A stretch of DNA of 64,000 nt from positions 1,346,438 through 1,410,437 of the forward strand of contig OX638341.1 in assembly GCA_951812965.1 (NCBI GenBank), written 5' to 3'. The notes below the pieces were generated by a model that was given only the letters and a program-made list of their open reading frames with translations, ran no database searches and was not told where the DNA came from. Source of the stretch: an uncultured Pseudohongiella sp. (GTDB lineage: Bacteria > Pseudomonadota > Gammaproteobacteria > Pseudomonadales > Pseudohongiellaceae). Shown here piece by piece: positions 35,951-45,181 of this stretch (the first letter of the stretch is position 1; every line of letters begins with the position of its first letter). The translations under genes were made by a program, and so were the position numbers.

Positions 35951-36640
35951 ATGATCCGTACTTCAGGGCTGACCAAGCGCGTGCCGACCAGTGAAGGTGA
36001 ATTGACCATCCTCCAGGATGTCGGTTTGCATATAGAAACCGGCGAGTCCGTCGCCATCGTCGGCGCCTCGGGTTCTGGTAAATCCACCTTGCTCGGCCTC
36101 ATGGCGGGTCTCGATATCGCCACGGAGGGTGAAATCTGGCTAGACGGCCAGAAGCTTTCGGACATGGACGAGGAACAGCGGGCGCTGCTACGGGCGCGGG
36201 CCGTAGGTTTCGTGTTTCAATCCTTCCAATTGCTGCCCAGTCTGACGGCGCTCGAAAACGTCATGTTGCCGATCGAGTTGAAAGGCGACCCCGGCGCCGG
36301 CGACAAGGCGCGCGAATTGCTCGAGCGGGTCGGCCTGTCGGACCGTTGGCGCCATTATCCCAATCAACTCTCAGGCGGCGAACAGCAACGCGTCGCTATC
36401 GCCCGTGCGTTTGCCACCAGGGCCCGCGTTCTGTTCGCAGACGAGCCTACCGGCAATCTCGATACCGCTACCGGCGGCAAGGTCATCGATGTGCTGTTCG
36501 AACTCAACCGGGAGTTCGACACGACCCTCGTTCTGGTGACTCACGATGAGCGACTGGCGCGCAAATGCGGCCGCATCATCAAGCTGGTGGCGGGTCGCGT
36601 TGCCAGCGAGGAACCCACCGCGGAAGTAGCCCATGCCTGA
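35951..36640 (+). CDS. ybbA: ABC transporter ATP-binding protein, YbbA-like
   Basis: The 229-residue ATPase has Walker A GASGSGKST, the Q-loop FVFQSFQLLPSLT, signature LSGGEQQRVAIARAF, Walker B VLFADEPTGNLD and switch His in LVTHD. It belongs to the LolD/MacB/FtsE group and works with the large permease that overlaps its end by eight bases. A TATAAT box lies at 35909-35914. Confidence 0.92.
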   Translation: MIRTSGLTKRVPTSEGELTILQDVGLHIETGESVAIVGASGSGKSTLLGLMAGLDIATEGEIWLDGQKLSDMDEEQRALLRARAVGFVFQSFQLLPSLTALENVMLPIELKGDPGAGDKARELLERVGLSDRWRHYPNQLSGGEQQRVAIARAFATRARVLFADEPTGNLDTATGGKVIDVLFELNREFDTTLVLVTHDERLARKCGRIIKLVAGRVASEEPTAEVAHA

Positions 36641-39257
36641 TGCCGCACACCTGGGCCCGCGCGGTCTGCTCATTGTCGCCTGGCGCCTGATGTGGCGCGA
36701 CTGGCGCGGCGGCGAATTGCGGCTGCTGTTTTTCGCGCTCGTGCTCGCGGTGACTTCGGTGACGGGAATCGCACTGTTTACCGACCGTCTCGAACGTGCG
36801 CTGATGCTGGAATCAGCCAATATGCTCGCGGCCGACCGGGTGCTTCACACACGCGAGCCGGCGCCGGCCGAAATCGACGCCGAAGCCGTCAACCGCGGAT
36901 TCCGCACCGCGAGCACCTTGTCTTTCACATCCATGGCGTTTTCCGACGGTGGCAATATGCTCGTTGCCGCCAAGGCAGTCAGCGATGAGTATCCCCTGCG
37001 CGGCGAAGTGATCACGACCCTGCGGCCGTTCACTCGCGGCGCGCCGGTGGTCAGCGGCCCGCCGCCGGGCGAAGTCTGGCTCGAATCGCGCGCCTTGCCG
37101 GCTCTTGGAGTCGAAGTCGGCGATCAGGTATTCGTCGGCGAAACGGAATTGACCGTGGGCGCCGTGATTATTGCCGAACCCGACCGGGGCCAGGGCGGAA
37201 TAGTAGACAACGCCGGCCCGCGGCTGATGCTGCACATGGACGATGTCGCCGCCACCAATGTCGTCCAGCCCGGCAGCCGGGTCAGCTATCGTTCGCTCTT
37301 TTCCCACGATGATTTCGACCGGCTCGACGAATTCGAACAATGGGTGCGCGACACTTTCGAAGGCAATTACTACATTCGCGATGTGCGCGAGGAAAGCGAA
37401 GAGGTCGCCGAGGCGCTCGACCGGGCCGAGGGTTATCTACTGCTTGGCTCGCTGTTCGCCGTCCTGCTCGCGGGTCTGGCGATCGCCTTGAGCGCCCGGC
37501 GTTACAGCGAGAGACATTATGACTACGTCGCCATATTGAAGACTCTGGGCTGCACCTCGGGCCGCATCAGCGCGATCTATCTGCTGATACAGTTGAAGCT
37601 CGCGACGCTGGCGGTGTTGCTCGGCTCAGTACTCGGCTATCTCGTACACGAAGGCATTCTGCGCGCCTTGCAGGCGAGCTTGCAGGTCGACTTGCCTCCG
37701 CCGGGAGCACAGCCTTACGCCATCGGCGCCCTGACCGCTTTCATCTGTCTGCTTTCGTTCGCACTACCGCCCCTGCTTGCCCTGCGGGAGACGCCGCCCT
37801 TGCGGGTTTTGCGCAAGGATATGACCCAGACTCGTTTCAGCGACCGCATCCCCTACGCCTTCGGCATCGTCGGCAGCGTTTTTCTCATCTGGTGGTACAG
37901 CCAGGATCTGGTGCTCACTTCCCTGCTTGTCGCCGGCGTCGCCGGCACCGGGCTGGTGCTTTCCCTGATTTCGCTCGTATTCCTGACTTCCAGTGGATCG
38001 GCGGGCATGAAGGCCGGCAATGCCTGGAAACTCGCCATGACCGCCGTGCGCAGGCGGCGCCGGCAAAACGTGCTGCAAGTCATGGTGTTCTCGGTAACGA
38101 TCATGTCGCTGCTGATCCTGGGATTGTTACGCACCGATCTGATCGCCGACTGGCAAGCCCAACTGCCGGAAAACACGCCCAATCATTTCATGATGAATAT
38201 CACCGGCTCCCAGGTGGACGGCATCGAAGCGTTCTTTGCCGACAACGCGGTCGACGCCAACGCCTTCTATCCGCTGATCAGCGCGCGGGTGCGGACCATC
38301 AACGGCAGCGAACCGGAGCCCGAAGGCGAAGCCGGCGAGGAGGAACGCGGCGCCTCGCTGGTGGAGAACAATCAGTTCGACGATGCGCCCGCCGACGATG
38401 CCGCGCCTGGTTCGGGCGAATCCGCTGAAGCCGAAGGCCGCAGGGTACGAGGCCGCCTCAGTCGCCGCCAGGTAACCTGGGCTGTCGATTTGCCCGTGGA
38501 CAACCGCGTTACGGCCGGCGAGTGGTGGCCGGAGAATCCGCGTCCGGGACTGGTTTCGATCGACGAGGAATATGCCGACTGGCTCAATATCGAGATCGGC
38601 GACACCATGGAATTTGAAATCAACCAGCAGTTCGTCAGCGCCGAAGTCGCCAATTTCCGCTCGGTGCGCTGGGACAACATGCAACCGAATTTCTTCATCA
38701 TTTTCACGCCGGGAACGATCGATCATCTCGGCGGCACCTTCCTGTCCACGGTGCTGCTCGAAACCGAACAGAAACTGCTTCTCAACGATCTTATCCGTCA
38801 ATATCCCACCATCGTCGTCGTCGAGATCGACGCCTTGATCGAGCAGATTCAGAACATCATCAGCCAAGTGACTTCAGCTATCGAACTGATTTTTGGCCTG
38901 GTGCTCGTGGCCGGGGCGCTGGTGTTGCTCGCTTGCGTCAGCGCGAGTCTTGACGAGCGTTTTCATGAAAACGCGATCCTGCGCACATTGGGGGCGGGGC
39001 GTAAACTGATTCTGACCTCCCTGCTGATCGAGTTTTCCTTTATCGGCGTCGTTGCCGGCGTGATTGCCACCCTGGGCGCGGAAGGCGGGGTTTTCTACCT
39101 GCAGGAATGGGTATTCGAGCAGGATTTCAATTTGCACTACTGGGTCTGGGCGGCCGGGCCCGCGCTGGGGACCGTGATCATCGCAGTCCTCGGCGTCAAT
39201 TCCACTCGCAAGGTCGTCAACACGAGCCCCTTGACGGTTTTGCGCCGCGTGGTTTAA
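36633..39257 (+). CDS. ybbP: ABC transporter permease, YbbP-like
   Basis: The 874-residue protein has an N-terminal membrane helix and two FtsX-type permease regions: about residues 265-420 with GYLLLGSLFAVLLAGLAIALSAR, and the C-terminal region with SASLDERFHENAILRTLGAGRK. A large periplasmic domain containing an acidic low-complexity stretch (about 555-610) lies between. It is coupled to ybbA. In E. coli the pair is linked to lipid or lipoprotein-type export with TesA; the cargo is not established. Confidence 0.88.
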   Translation: MPDAAHLGPRGLLIVAWRLMWRDWRGGELRLLFFALVLAVTSVTGIALFTDRLERALMLESANMLAADRVLHTREPAPAEIDAEAVNRGFRTASTLSFTSMAFSDGGNMLVAAKAVSDEYPLRGEVITTLRPFTRGAPVVSGPPPGEVWLESRALPALGVEVGDQVFVGETELTVGAVIIAEPDRGQGGIVDNAGPRLMLHMDDVAATNVVQPGSRVSYRSLFSHDDFDRLDEFEQWVRDTFEGNYYIRDVREESEEVAEALDRAEGYLLLGSLFAVLLAGLAIALSARRYSERHYDYVAILKTLGCTSGRISAIYLLIQLKLATLAVLLGSVLGYLVHEGILRALQASLQVDLPPPGAQPYAIGALTAFICLLSFALPPLLALRETPPLRVLRKDMTQTRFSDRIPYAFGIVGSVFLIWWYSQDLVLTSLLVAGVAGTGLVLSLISLVFLTSSGSAGMKAGNAWKLAMTAVRRRRRQNVLQVMVFSVTIMSLLILGLLRTDLIADWQAQLPENTPNHFMMNITGSQVDGIEAFFADNAVDANAFYPLISARVRTINGSEPEPEGEAGEEERGASLVENNQFDDAPADDAAPGSGESAEAEGRRVRGRLSRRQVTWAVDLPVDNRVTAGEWWPENPRPGLVSIDEEYADWLNIEIGDTMEFEINQQFVSAEVANFRSVRWDNMQPNFFIIFTPGTIDHLGGTFLSTVLLETEQKLLLNDLIRQYPTIVVVEIDALIEQIQNIISQVTSAIELIFGLVLVAGALVLLACVSASLDERFHENAILRTLGAGRKLILTSLLIEFSFIGVVAGVIATLGAEGGVFYLQEWVFEQDFNLHYWVWAAGPALGTVIIAVLGVNSTRKVVNTSPLTVLRRVV

Positions 39258-39289
39258 TTGCCCGGTCTTTCCCAGCCGTAAACGAGCGA

Positions 39290-39913
39290 ATGAGCATCCG
39301 CATGGAATTCCTGTCGCGAAACGTCCTGCCCGCCGCCTTGCTGTTGCTTGCTGCGCCCTTGCTGTTCGCACAATCGCTGCAATCGGTTACGGCCGAACGC
39401 TGTTTGCGCGGCGACTGCCTGAACGGCGACGGCACGATGGAGTTCGACACACCCTGGGGCAAGGGCCGCTATGTCGGCGGTTTTCTCGACGGCGAATTTC
39501 ACGGGCAGGGGAGGCTGGAAATTCCGGTTTCCTTCGTTTCCGAAGAAATCTATACCGGCGATTGGAATCTCGGTCTGCGCGAGGGCCGCGGCAAACACTG
39601 GAACGGCCGGGGCAATCTGTATATCGGTCAATGGAAGGATAACAAGCGCCACGGCATCGGCACTTACGTATTCAACCTGCCGGAATGGCATGAGAACCGG
39701 AACACCGAATTCTGGTTCAAGGACAACACGGAGAATTACACCGGCGATTTCGTGGCGGACCACTATCACGGCCAGGGCACCTATCGCTGGGCCGATGGCA
39801 CCAAGTTTATCGGCGAATTTTTCGCCAGCGAAAAACACGGCCCCGGCACTTTTTATTACGAGACCGGTACCGCACGCCAGCAACTCTGGAGTTTCGGCGA
39901 ATTCGTGCGCTAG
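39290..39913 (+). CDS. Exported MORN-repeat protein
   Basis: The ATG at 39290 (MSIRMEFLSR) gives a signal peptide (LPAALLLLAAPLLFAQ); an ATG at 39302 is an alternative. The 207-residue product has several MORN-like units of the G-x-Y-x-G-x-W/F type: GRYVGGFLDGEFHGQG, YTGDWNLGLREGRG, YIGQWKDNKRHGIGTY, YTGDFVADHYHGQGTY and FIGEFFASEKHGPGTF. MORN repeats often bind lipids or membranes. It lies in the gap between ybbP and pdxH. Confidence 0.82.
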   Translation: MSIRMEFLSRNVLPAALLLLAAPLLFAQSLQSVTAERCLRGDCLNGDGTMEFDTPWGKGRYVGGFLDGEFHGQGRLEIPVSFVSEEIYTGDWNLGLREGRGKHWNGRGNLYIGQWKDNKRHGIGTYVFNLPEWHENRNTEFWFKDNTENYTGDFVADHYHGQGTYRWADGTKFIGEFFASEKHGPGTFYYETGTARQQLWSFGEFVR

Positions 39914-39942
39914 GCCCGAAATCGCCTGACGAGCGCCGTATA

Positions 39943-40581
39943 ATGAATCTTGAATCGCAACGGCGGGAATATCTTTCCGGCGGATTGAGCCGCGGCGACC
40001 TGGCTGCGGACCCGCTGACCCAGTTCGACCGGTGGATGCAGCAGGTGCTCGAGGCGCAGGTTCCCGACCCTACCGCCATGGCCGTGGCCACCGTGGACGC
40101 CGATAGCCAGCCCAGCCAGCGCATCGTCCTGCTCAAGCATTTCGACGAGCGCGGATTCGTCTTCTATACCAATCACCAATCGCGCAAGGCGCTCGAGCTT
40201 GCGGGCAACCCCCGTACCAGCTTGCTGTTCCTTTGGAACTCCATCAACCGGCAGATCAAGATTTGCGGCACGGCCGAGCGAATCGGCAAAGAAGAATCCG
40301 CGGCCTATTTCTCAACCAGGCCCCGCACCAGCCAGTTGGCGGCTATGGCGTCGAGGCAGAGCAGCGTACTCGAATCGCGCGAGGCATTGCTGGCGGAGTT
40401 CGAGGAACTCGACCGGCGGTATCGGGAAACAGACGTTCCGCTACCGGAAGACTGGGGCGGTTTTCGCGTCAAGGCGCATGAATACGAGTTCTGGCAGGGG
40501 CGGCCGGACCGTCTGCACGACCGCTTCCGCTACTCCCGCGGTGCGGCGGAAGAGTGGATCATCGAAAGACTCGCTCCCTGA
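39943..40581 (+). CDS. pdxH: Pyridoxamine 5'-phosphate oxidase
   Basis: The 212-residue protein matches PdxH in length and motifs: MAVATVDADSQPSQRIVLLKHFDERGFVFYTN, SLLFLWNSINRQIKICGTAERI, RPRTSQLAAMASRQSSV and WGGFRVKAHEYEFWQGRPDRLHDRFRY. It uses FMN to convert pyridoxine or pyridoxamine 5'-phosphate to pyridoxal 5'-phosphate, completing the pathway begun by pdxJ at 33234. Confidence 0.95.
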   Translation: MNLESQRREYLSGGLSRGDLAADPLTQFDRWMQQVLEAQVPDPTAMAVATVDADSQPSQRIVLLKHFDERGFVFYTNHQSRKALELAGNPRTSLLFLWNSINRQIKICGTAERIGKEESAAYFSTRPRTSQLAAMASRQSSVLESREALLAEFEELDRRYRETDVPLPEDWGGFRVKAHEYEFWQGRPDRLHDRFRYSRGAAEEWIIERLAP

Positions 40582-40645
40582 TAACTCCCCGATACTGTTG
40601 AATTTTATTGCACCCTGCGTATGGAAGTGCTAATAGATAAGATTC

Positions 40646-40704
40646 GTGGGGGAAGAACAACAACAGGAAGTTTAGACCTTTCGATCGGGGTTCGAATCCC
40701 CACG
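40646..40704 (+). other. tRNA T-arm-like segment in an intergenic hairpin
   Basis: The segment GGGGTTCGAATCCCC near 40687-40701 has the T-loop consensus TTCGAAT, and CGTGGGG about 50 bases upstream can pair with CCCCACG. No matching acceptor or anticodon arm was found, so it is not a complete tRNA. It may be a tRNA 3' remnant left by an integration event, or chance. Confidence 0.3.
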
Positions 40705-40733
40705 CTCATAATCTGCACTGTGGGAGAACAGAA

Positions 40734-41063
40734 ATGGGCAAGAAAATTGTTGTGGGATTGGGCACATTGTGCGCCATCGTTGAAGGCGTGGCGCCCGGAG
40801 TAGTTCCGGCCGACGCCTTGATGATCGCGCTGGTTTTGCTCGGACTTGTCTGGGGATGGATGGGCGTGGACGCAAACGACCCGACCATGTATTTCGCTCT
40901 GGCCGTGGCCGTGGGTATGACCGGTGGATCGGATGCGCTGGGTCACTTGCCGGCGGTGGGAGCTTACCTGGACGCTATCATCGATGCACTTTCCATCGCC
41001 TTGTATTCGGGCGTGGCGACTGTAGTAGTCCTTCGGATCATCGCGCGATTCACGGAAGAATAG
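40734..41063 (+). CDS. Small membrane protein of unknown function
   Basis: The 109-residue product has three or four hydrophobic segments (VVGLGTLCAIVEGVAPGVVPADALMIALVLLGLVWGWMG and others) and ends in IARFTEE. A GGGAGA ribosome-binding site is 8 bases before the start. I do not recognise the family. It converges with pfp. Confidence 0.6.
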   Translation: MGKKIVVGLGTLCAIVEGVAPGVVPADALMIALVLLGLVWGWMGVDANDPTMYFALAVAVGMTGGSDALGHLPAVGAYLDAIIDALSIALYSGVATVVVLRIIARFTEE

Positions 41064-41074
41064 GTAGGATGCGA

Positions 41075-41102
41075 GCTCTCGCGCTCGTTTGAGCGCGAGA
41101 GC
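41075..41102. terminator. Strong hairpin between convergent genes
   Basis: A perfect 12-bp stem, GCTCTCGCGCTC with GAGCGCGAGAGC, surrounds a four-base GTTT loop. There is no following T-run on either strand, so if it terminates transcription it may need Rho or act as an end-protecting structure. Confidence 0.5.
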
Positions 41103-41179
41103 CTTGCAGCCTGGAGCTGCCTGTCAGGGTTTGACCTTCGGGTCTTGACGGGGCAGATGGTCTCGTAGTGCCTGAACTT

Positions 41180-42436
41180 TCACTGAACAGGCGGAAGTTT
41201 CTTCTCGGCGAGCACGCGCTTCAGGCGCGCATATTGTGGCAGGCCGTCCTTGTAGGGTGGATAATCTTCGCCGCGAATCAATGGCGCGAAATAGGCGCGG
41301 GCGGCGTCGGTGATATGGAATCCGTCGTCTGTAATATATGAAGGCGGCATTTTCTTCTCTACGTTGGCGACATCCGCCAGCGCCGCCTCGCCGATGCTCC
41401 AGGAATACTCCTCGCCAACGCCGCGCACGATTGCGGGCATGACGGCATTCTTCCCGGTCATGGCGAATTCCACCGCCGCCTTGCCAGTCGCATAGGCCTG
41501 TTCCACGTCGGTTGCTGATGCAATATGGCGCGCCGCGCGTTGCAAGTAGTCGGCTACCGCCCAATGGTACTTGTAGCCGGTTTCCTGTTTGACCATTTCC
41601 GCGATCATGGGCGCTACGCCGCCGAGTTGGGCGTGACCGAACGCGTCCGTGCCGCCGGCTTCGGACAGAAACTTGCCGTCGGGCCCCTTGACGCCTTCGG
41701 AAACGACGATGGCGCAATAGCCGTATTCGCGCACGCATTCCCTGACCCTGCCCAGGAATTTTTCCCGGTCGAAGCTGACTTCGGGAAACAGGATGATATG
41801 CGGCGGCTCGTCAACGGATTCGCTTGCCAGGCCTGCGGCCCCCGCGATCCAGCCGGCATGGCGCCCCATCACTTCCATGACGAACACCTTGGTTGAAGAC
41901 TCGCACATGGAGGCAACATCAAGACCGGCTTCGCGAATCGATACCGCGACGTATTTCGCCACCGACCCGAAACCGGGGCAGTTGTCGGTGATCGGCAGGT
42001 CGTTGTCGACCGTCTTCGGCACGCCGATGCAGGTGATTGGAAATCCCTTTTCGATGCTCAGTTGCGCAATCTTGTTCGCGGTATCCTGGGAATCGCCGCC
42101 GCCGTTGTAGAGAAAATAGCGGATGTCGTGGGCCCGGAAAACTTCCAGGATTCGGTCGTATTCCTGCGTGTTTTCGCTATAGGACTTGAGCTTGTAACGG
42201 CAGGAGCCGAAAGCGCCCGCGGGCGTATGGCGCAACGCGGCGATGGTCTCGGCCGACTCCTTGCCGGTGTCGATCAGTTCCTCCCTGAGCGCGCCGACGA
42301 TACCGTTGCGGCCGGCATATACCGTGCCGATGCGGTCGGGATACTGCCGGGCAGTCTCGATCACCCCGCAGGCGCTGGCATTGATGACGGCCGTCACGCC
42401 GCCGGACTGGGCATAAAAAAGATTGGCTTTGCTCAT
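41180..42436 (-). CDS. pfp: PPi-dependent 6-phosphofructokinase
   Basis: I use ATG 42436 (MSKANLFYAQSGGVTAVIN); a TTG three codons upstream is less likely. The protein has GGGDSQDT and PKTVDNDLPITDN. The Lys in PKTVDND, in place of the Gly of ATP-dependent enzymes, and the Asp of GGGDS point to pyrophosphate use. Also present are FVMEVMGRHAGWIAGA and the late EYSWSIGE. It interconverts fructose 6-phosphate and fructose 1,6-bisphosphate reversibly, which suits both glycolysis and gluconeogenesis. Confidence 0.9.
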   Translation of the reverse strand: MSKANLFYAQSGGVTAVINASACGVIETARQYPDRIGTVYAGRNGIVGALREELIDTGKESAETIAALRHTPAGAFGSCRYKLKSYSENTQEYDRILEVFRAHDIRYFLYNGGGDSQDTANKIAQLSIEKGFPITCIGVPKTVDNDLPITDNCPGFGSVAKYVAVSIREAGLDVASMCESSTKVFVMEVMGRHAGWIAGAAGLASESVDEPPHIILFPEVSFDREKFLGRVRECVREYGYCAIVVSEGVKGPDGKFLSEAGGTDAFGHAQLGGVAPMIAEMVKQETGYKYHWAVADYLQRAARHIASATDVEQAYATGKAAVEFAMTGKNAVMPAIVRGVGEEYSWSIGEAALADVANVEKKMPPSYITDDGFHITDAARAYFAPLIRGEDYPPYKDGLPQYARLKRVLAEKKLPPVQ

Positions 42437-42575
42437 GGATTCCAATGTCCTGATCGAGGATGCGCTCCACGCGCCTGCGCGGGCACATGCCCGTCAGCGG
42501 GGCGGAATAGTAGCAGGGCATCGGAAGTCTCGCCATTTGAATTCATTGCAAGGCCCCATACAAGCATCGGCAACG

Positions 42576-42962
42576 CTAACAGAGTTGGATCGGTCCGGGA
42601 TAACGTGCCATCAATCTATCCGTAGTCAGCAAATTCAGTCCTTCGATTCGGGATTGAGCGATCAGCACGCGATCGAACGGATCCTTGTGGATTGGGGGGA
42701 GCAGGTCAACCTCGGCGGCTTGGGCGCCGGTAACCGACAGTTCGACATAACCGTTCTCAAGCAGACCGCGTCGCAGCAACCTTGGATCAGCCTGGAAGTC
42801 CGGTCTCCCAAGCCCATTCTTGAAGGCGATTTCCCAGATAGAGGCGGCGCTGAAGCAGGGTTGTGTTTGTGGGTCTTGCAGCAGGGTCCGAACTTCATTC
42901 GCGAGCCGATCCGGGTCCCCCGCGGCCCAAAGCAGGAGCTGAGTATCGAGCAGACAGTTCAT
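42576..42962 (-). CDS. vapC: VapC-type PIN-domain toxin
   Basis: The 128-residue protein has the PIN-domain pattern: an N-terminal acidic residue in LLDTQLLLWAAG, SAASIWEIAFKNGLG, and the DPFDRVLIAQSRIEGLNLLTTD block with the remaining metal ligands. VapC toxins cut RNA. The start overlaps the end of the antitoxin gene by four bases. Confidence 0.9.
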   Translation of the reverse strand: MNCLLDTQLLLWAAGDPDRLANEVRTLLQDPQTQPCFSAASIWEIAFKNGLGRPDFQADPRLLRRGLLENGYVELSVTGAQAAEVDLLPPIHKDPFDRVLIAQSRIEGLNLLTTDRLMARYPGPIQLC

Positions 42963-43204
42963 TTATCGCCTGCGAACGAGTTTTCGATCTCGCTCGCGCC
43001 CATGCGGTTGAAGTCTTCCGGCGTCTTGATTTCGCCGGCCATGAATCCAAGCCGCTGCACCGCATCGGCCGCCGGAGCGTCCAGCGCCATGACCTTGACG
43101 ACCGGCTTGCCCGAGCGCGCGATGATGAACGGCTCTCCATCGGCGGCCTGGGCAACCAGTTTCGACAAATGCGTTTTTGCTTCGTGCATGTTGTATGTGC
43201 GCAT
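42959..43204 (-). CDS. vapB: Phd/YefM-type antitoxin
   Basis: The 81-residue protein has the antitoxin opening MRTYNMHEAKTHLSKLVAQAADGEPFIIARSGKPVVKVMAL, the DNA-binding part of Phd/YefM family antitoxins, and an acidic tail that would bind the toxin. It is transcribed ahead of the PIN toxin gene with a four-base overlap. Confidence 0.9.
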   Translation of the reverse strand: MRTYNMHEAKTHLSKLVAQAADGEPFIIARSGKPVVKVMALDAPAADAVQRLGFMAGEIKTPEDFNRMGASEIENSFAGDK

Positions 43205-43354
43205 AATCCGCTCTTAAACTTAGTCTATGTGACTTAGTTTACTCTGACAGCTTACTGCGTTCAAGCCCTGGAAGATTCGAAACTTTATGCTCCCCGCTTG
43301 CCAGTATAGGCAGGCGGTGCAAAAATGCCGCATTTCCGGGGCAGGAAGCGGGCA

Positions 43355-43918
43355 ATGCGAATCATCATCGGCATGTCGGGCGCGAGTGGCGTGGTCTACG
43401 GTGTGCGCCTCTTGCAGGTATTGCGCGAACTTCCCGAGGTCGAAACCCATCTGGTGGCGACCGATGCCGCCAAACTCAATCTCTCGCTGGAGACGGACTA
43501 CGGTTTTGACGAGGTCAAGGCCCTGGCCGATTATCATCACTCCAACAAGGACATCGCCGCGAGCATTGCAAGCGGTTCTTTCCGCACCGATGGCATGATC
43601 ATTGCCCCCTGTTCGATTCGCACGCTGTCGTCCATCGCCAATTGCCACACAGGCTCGCTCATCAGCCGGGCGGCGGACGTAACGCTGAAGGAGTGCCGCC
43701 TGCTCGTGCTGGCGCCGAGAGAGACGCCGCTGCACGCCGGCCATTGCGAAATCATGCTCAAGGCCGCCCGCCTCGGCGCCGTGCTCGCGCCGCCGATGCC
43801 CGCGCATTACATCCGGCCGCAAACGGTGGACGAAATAGTCGATCATCACGTGGGCCGGATACTGGACCTGTTCGGGATAGAAACCGACCTGGTGAAACGC
43901 TGGACGCGTGGCGGTTGA
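43355..43918 (+). CDS. ubiX: UbiX-family flavin prenyltransferase
   Basis: Starting at ATG 43355 gives MRIIIGMSGASGVVYGVRLLQVL, the normal N-terminus of the family. The 187-residue product also has MIIAPCSIRTLSSIANCHTGSLISRAADVTLKE and PRETPLHAGHCEIMLKAARLGAVLAPPMPAHY. UbiX prenylates FMN to make the cofactor of UbiD decarboxylases, used in ubiquinone synthesis. No ubiD is in the window. Confidence 0.92.
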   Translation: MRIIIGMSGASGVVYGVRLLQVLRELPEVETHLVATDAAKLNLSLETDYGFDEVKALADYHHSNKDIAASIASGSFRTDGMIIAPCSIRTLSSIANCHTGSLISRAADVTLKECRLLVLAPRETPLHAGHCEIMLKAARLGAVLAPPMPAHYIRPQTVDEIVDHHVGRILDLFGIETDLVKRWTRGG

Positions 43919-43926
43919 TTCCGTTT

Positions 43927-44018
43927 CATGCGAGACGGTAGGGGCGAGGCATGCCTCGCCCGCGAACGGTCCCGAAATCGTGCCACTGACGGGCGACGCA
44001 TGCGTCGCCCCTACATGA
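43927..44018 (-). repeat. Palindromic repeat element, copy E (inverted, diverged)
   Basis: Read on the minus strand it has the same order as the other copies: CATGTAGGGGCGACGCATGC, GTCGCCCGTCAGT, a spacer, then the standard 20-bp palindrome, CCCCTACCGTCTCGCATG. One palindrome is the variant GCGACGCATGCGTCGC, as in copy B. It lies directly after ubiX. Confidence 0.82.
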
Positions 44019-44095
44019 AGGCGCACATCGTATGGACAAGCATCGGCGCTGCTTTTATGCTGACCTTCCCACCGTTTCCCAACAGGAGGTCGTCC

Positions 44096-45181
44096 ATGAT
44101 TCGTTTTACCTGCAAAGACAAGATTTCCCTGGCCCTGGCAGCGGCGCTACTGGCAGCATCCGGCGTTGCCTTCGCCCAGAAAGTCATGACTCCGACCAAC
44201 AACCATCCCAATCCGTACACGACCATCAACGACTATTTCGAACTGCCCGATGGCCGCGAATGGGGTTCGACCAGTGCCGTGGACATCGACATCGACGGCG
44301 AGTCCATCTGGGTAGCCGAGCGCTGCGCATCCAACAGTTGCGCGCTGTCCGACGTCGATCCGGTGATCAAGTACGACCCGGAAGGCAACGTCGTTACCTC
44401 GTTCGGCAGCGGCTTGATCATCTGGCCCCATGGCATTCATGTGGATAGCGACGGCAATGTCTGGATCACCGACGCGCGCGCGGCGAACGCTGCCGAACTC
44501 GCCGAGAATCCCGACGCCGCCGGCAAGGGTCATACGGTCTACAAGTTCAGCCCGGAGGGTGAAGTGCTGATGATACTCGGCACTCCAGGGGTGGCCGGCG
44601 ACGGCACCGGCCCGCTGCTGAACTCGCCCAATGACGTAATTACCGACCAGGACGGCAATATCTACGTCGGCGACGGCCACGGCGGCCAGGGCGCCAATGC
44701 GGATCTTTCGACTGTCGCGCGCATCGCCAAGTTCGACGCCGAGGGCAATTTCATCGAAAGCTGGGGCCACATCGGCACCGCTCCCGGTGAATTCCGTACG
44801 CCGCACAGCCTGGCGTTCGACTCCCGCGGCAGACTTTTCGTCGCCGACCGAGGCAATGTGCGCATCCAGATTTTCGAACAGGACGGTACTTTTATCGACG
44901 AGTGGCATCAGTTCGGCCGCTTGAGCGGCATCTATATCGATGCCAACGATATTCTCTATGCGGCGGATTCGGAGTCGAGCGCGACTTCCAATCCGGGCTG
45001 GCGGCGCGGCATCCGCATCGGCAGCGCGGTAACCGGCCACGTGTTCAGCTTCATACCCGATCCCGACCAGAATCCCGGCGGCACCAGCGCCGCGGAAGGC
45101 GTGGCCGCCGACATGCACGGCAATGTCTACGGCGCCGAAGTCGGGCCGCGGCAACTCGTCAAGTACACAAGGGAAGACTGA
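44096..45181 (+). CDS. Exported NHL-repeat beta-propeller protein
   Basis: The ATG at 44096 follows a perfect AGGAGG at 44084-44089 and starts a signal peptide (ISLALAAALLAASGVAFAQ). The frame is open upstream through repeat E, but no start there is supported. The 361-residue product is a six-bladed NHL-type propeller with repeated G-x-(I/V)-W/Y blocks such as WPHGIHVDSDGNVWITD, SPNDVITDQDGNIYVGD, FRTPHSLAFDSRGRLFVADR and YIDANDILYAAD. Related propellers include peptidyl-hydroxyglycine lyases; activity is not shown. It shares one base with the next gene. Confidence 0.8.
   Translation: MIRFTCKDKISLALAAALLAASGVAFAQKVMTPTNNHPNPYTTINDYFELPDGREWGSTSAVDIDIDGESIWVAERCASNSCALSDVDPVIKYDPEGNVVTSFGSGLIIWPHGIHVDSDGNVWITDARAANAAELAENPDAAGKGHTVYKFSPEGEVLMILGTPGVAGDGTGPLLNSPNDVITDQDGNIYVGDGHGGQGANADLSTVARIAKFDAEGNFIESWGHIGTAPGEFRTPHSLAFDSRGRLFVADRGNVRIQIFEQDGTFIDEWHQFGRLSGIYIDANDILYAADSESSATSNPGWRRGIRIGSAVTGHVFSFIPDPDQNPGGTSAAEGVAADMHGNVYGAEVGPRQLVKYTRED

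Noticed and set aside
40640-40710. Complete tRNA gene
   Set aside because: Only a T-arm can be drawn; the base after the CCCC does not pair, and no acceptor or anticodon stem was found.
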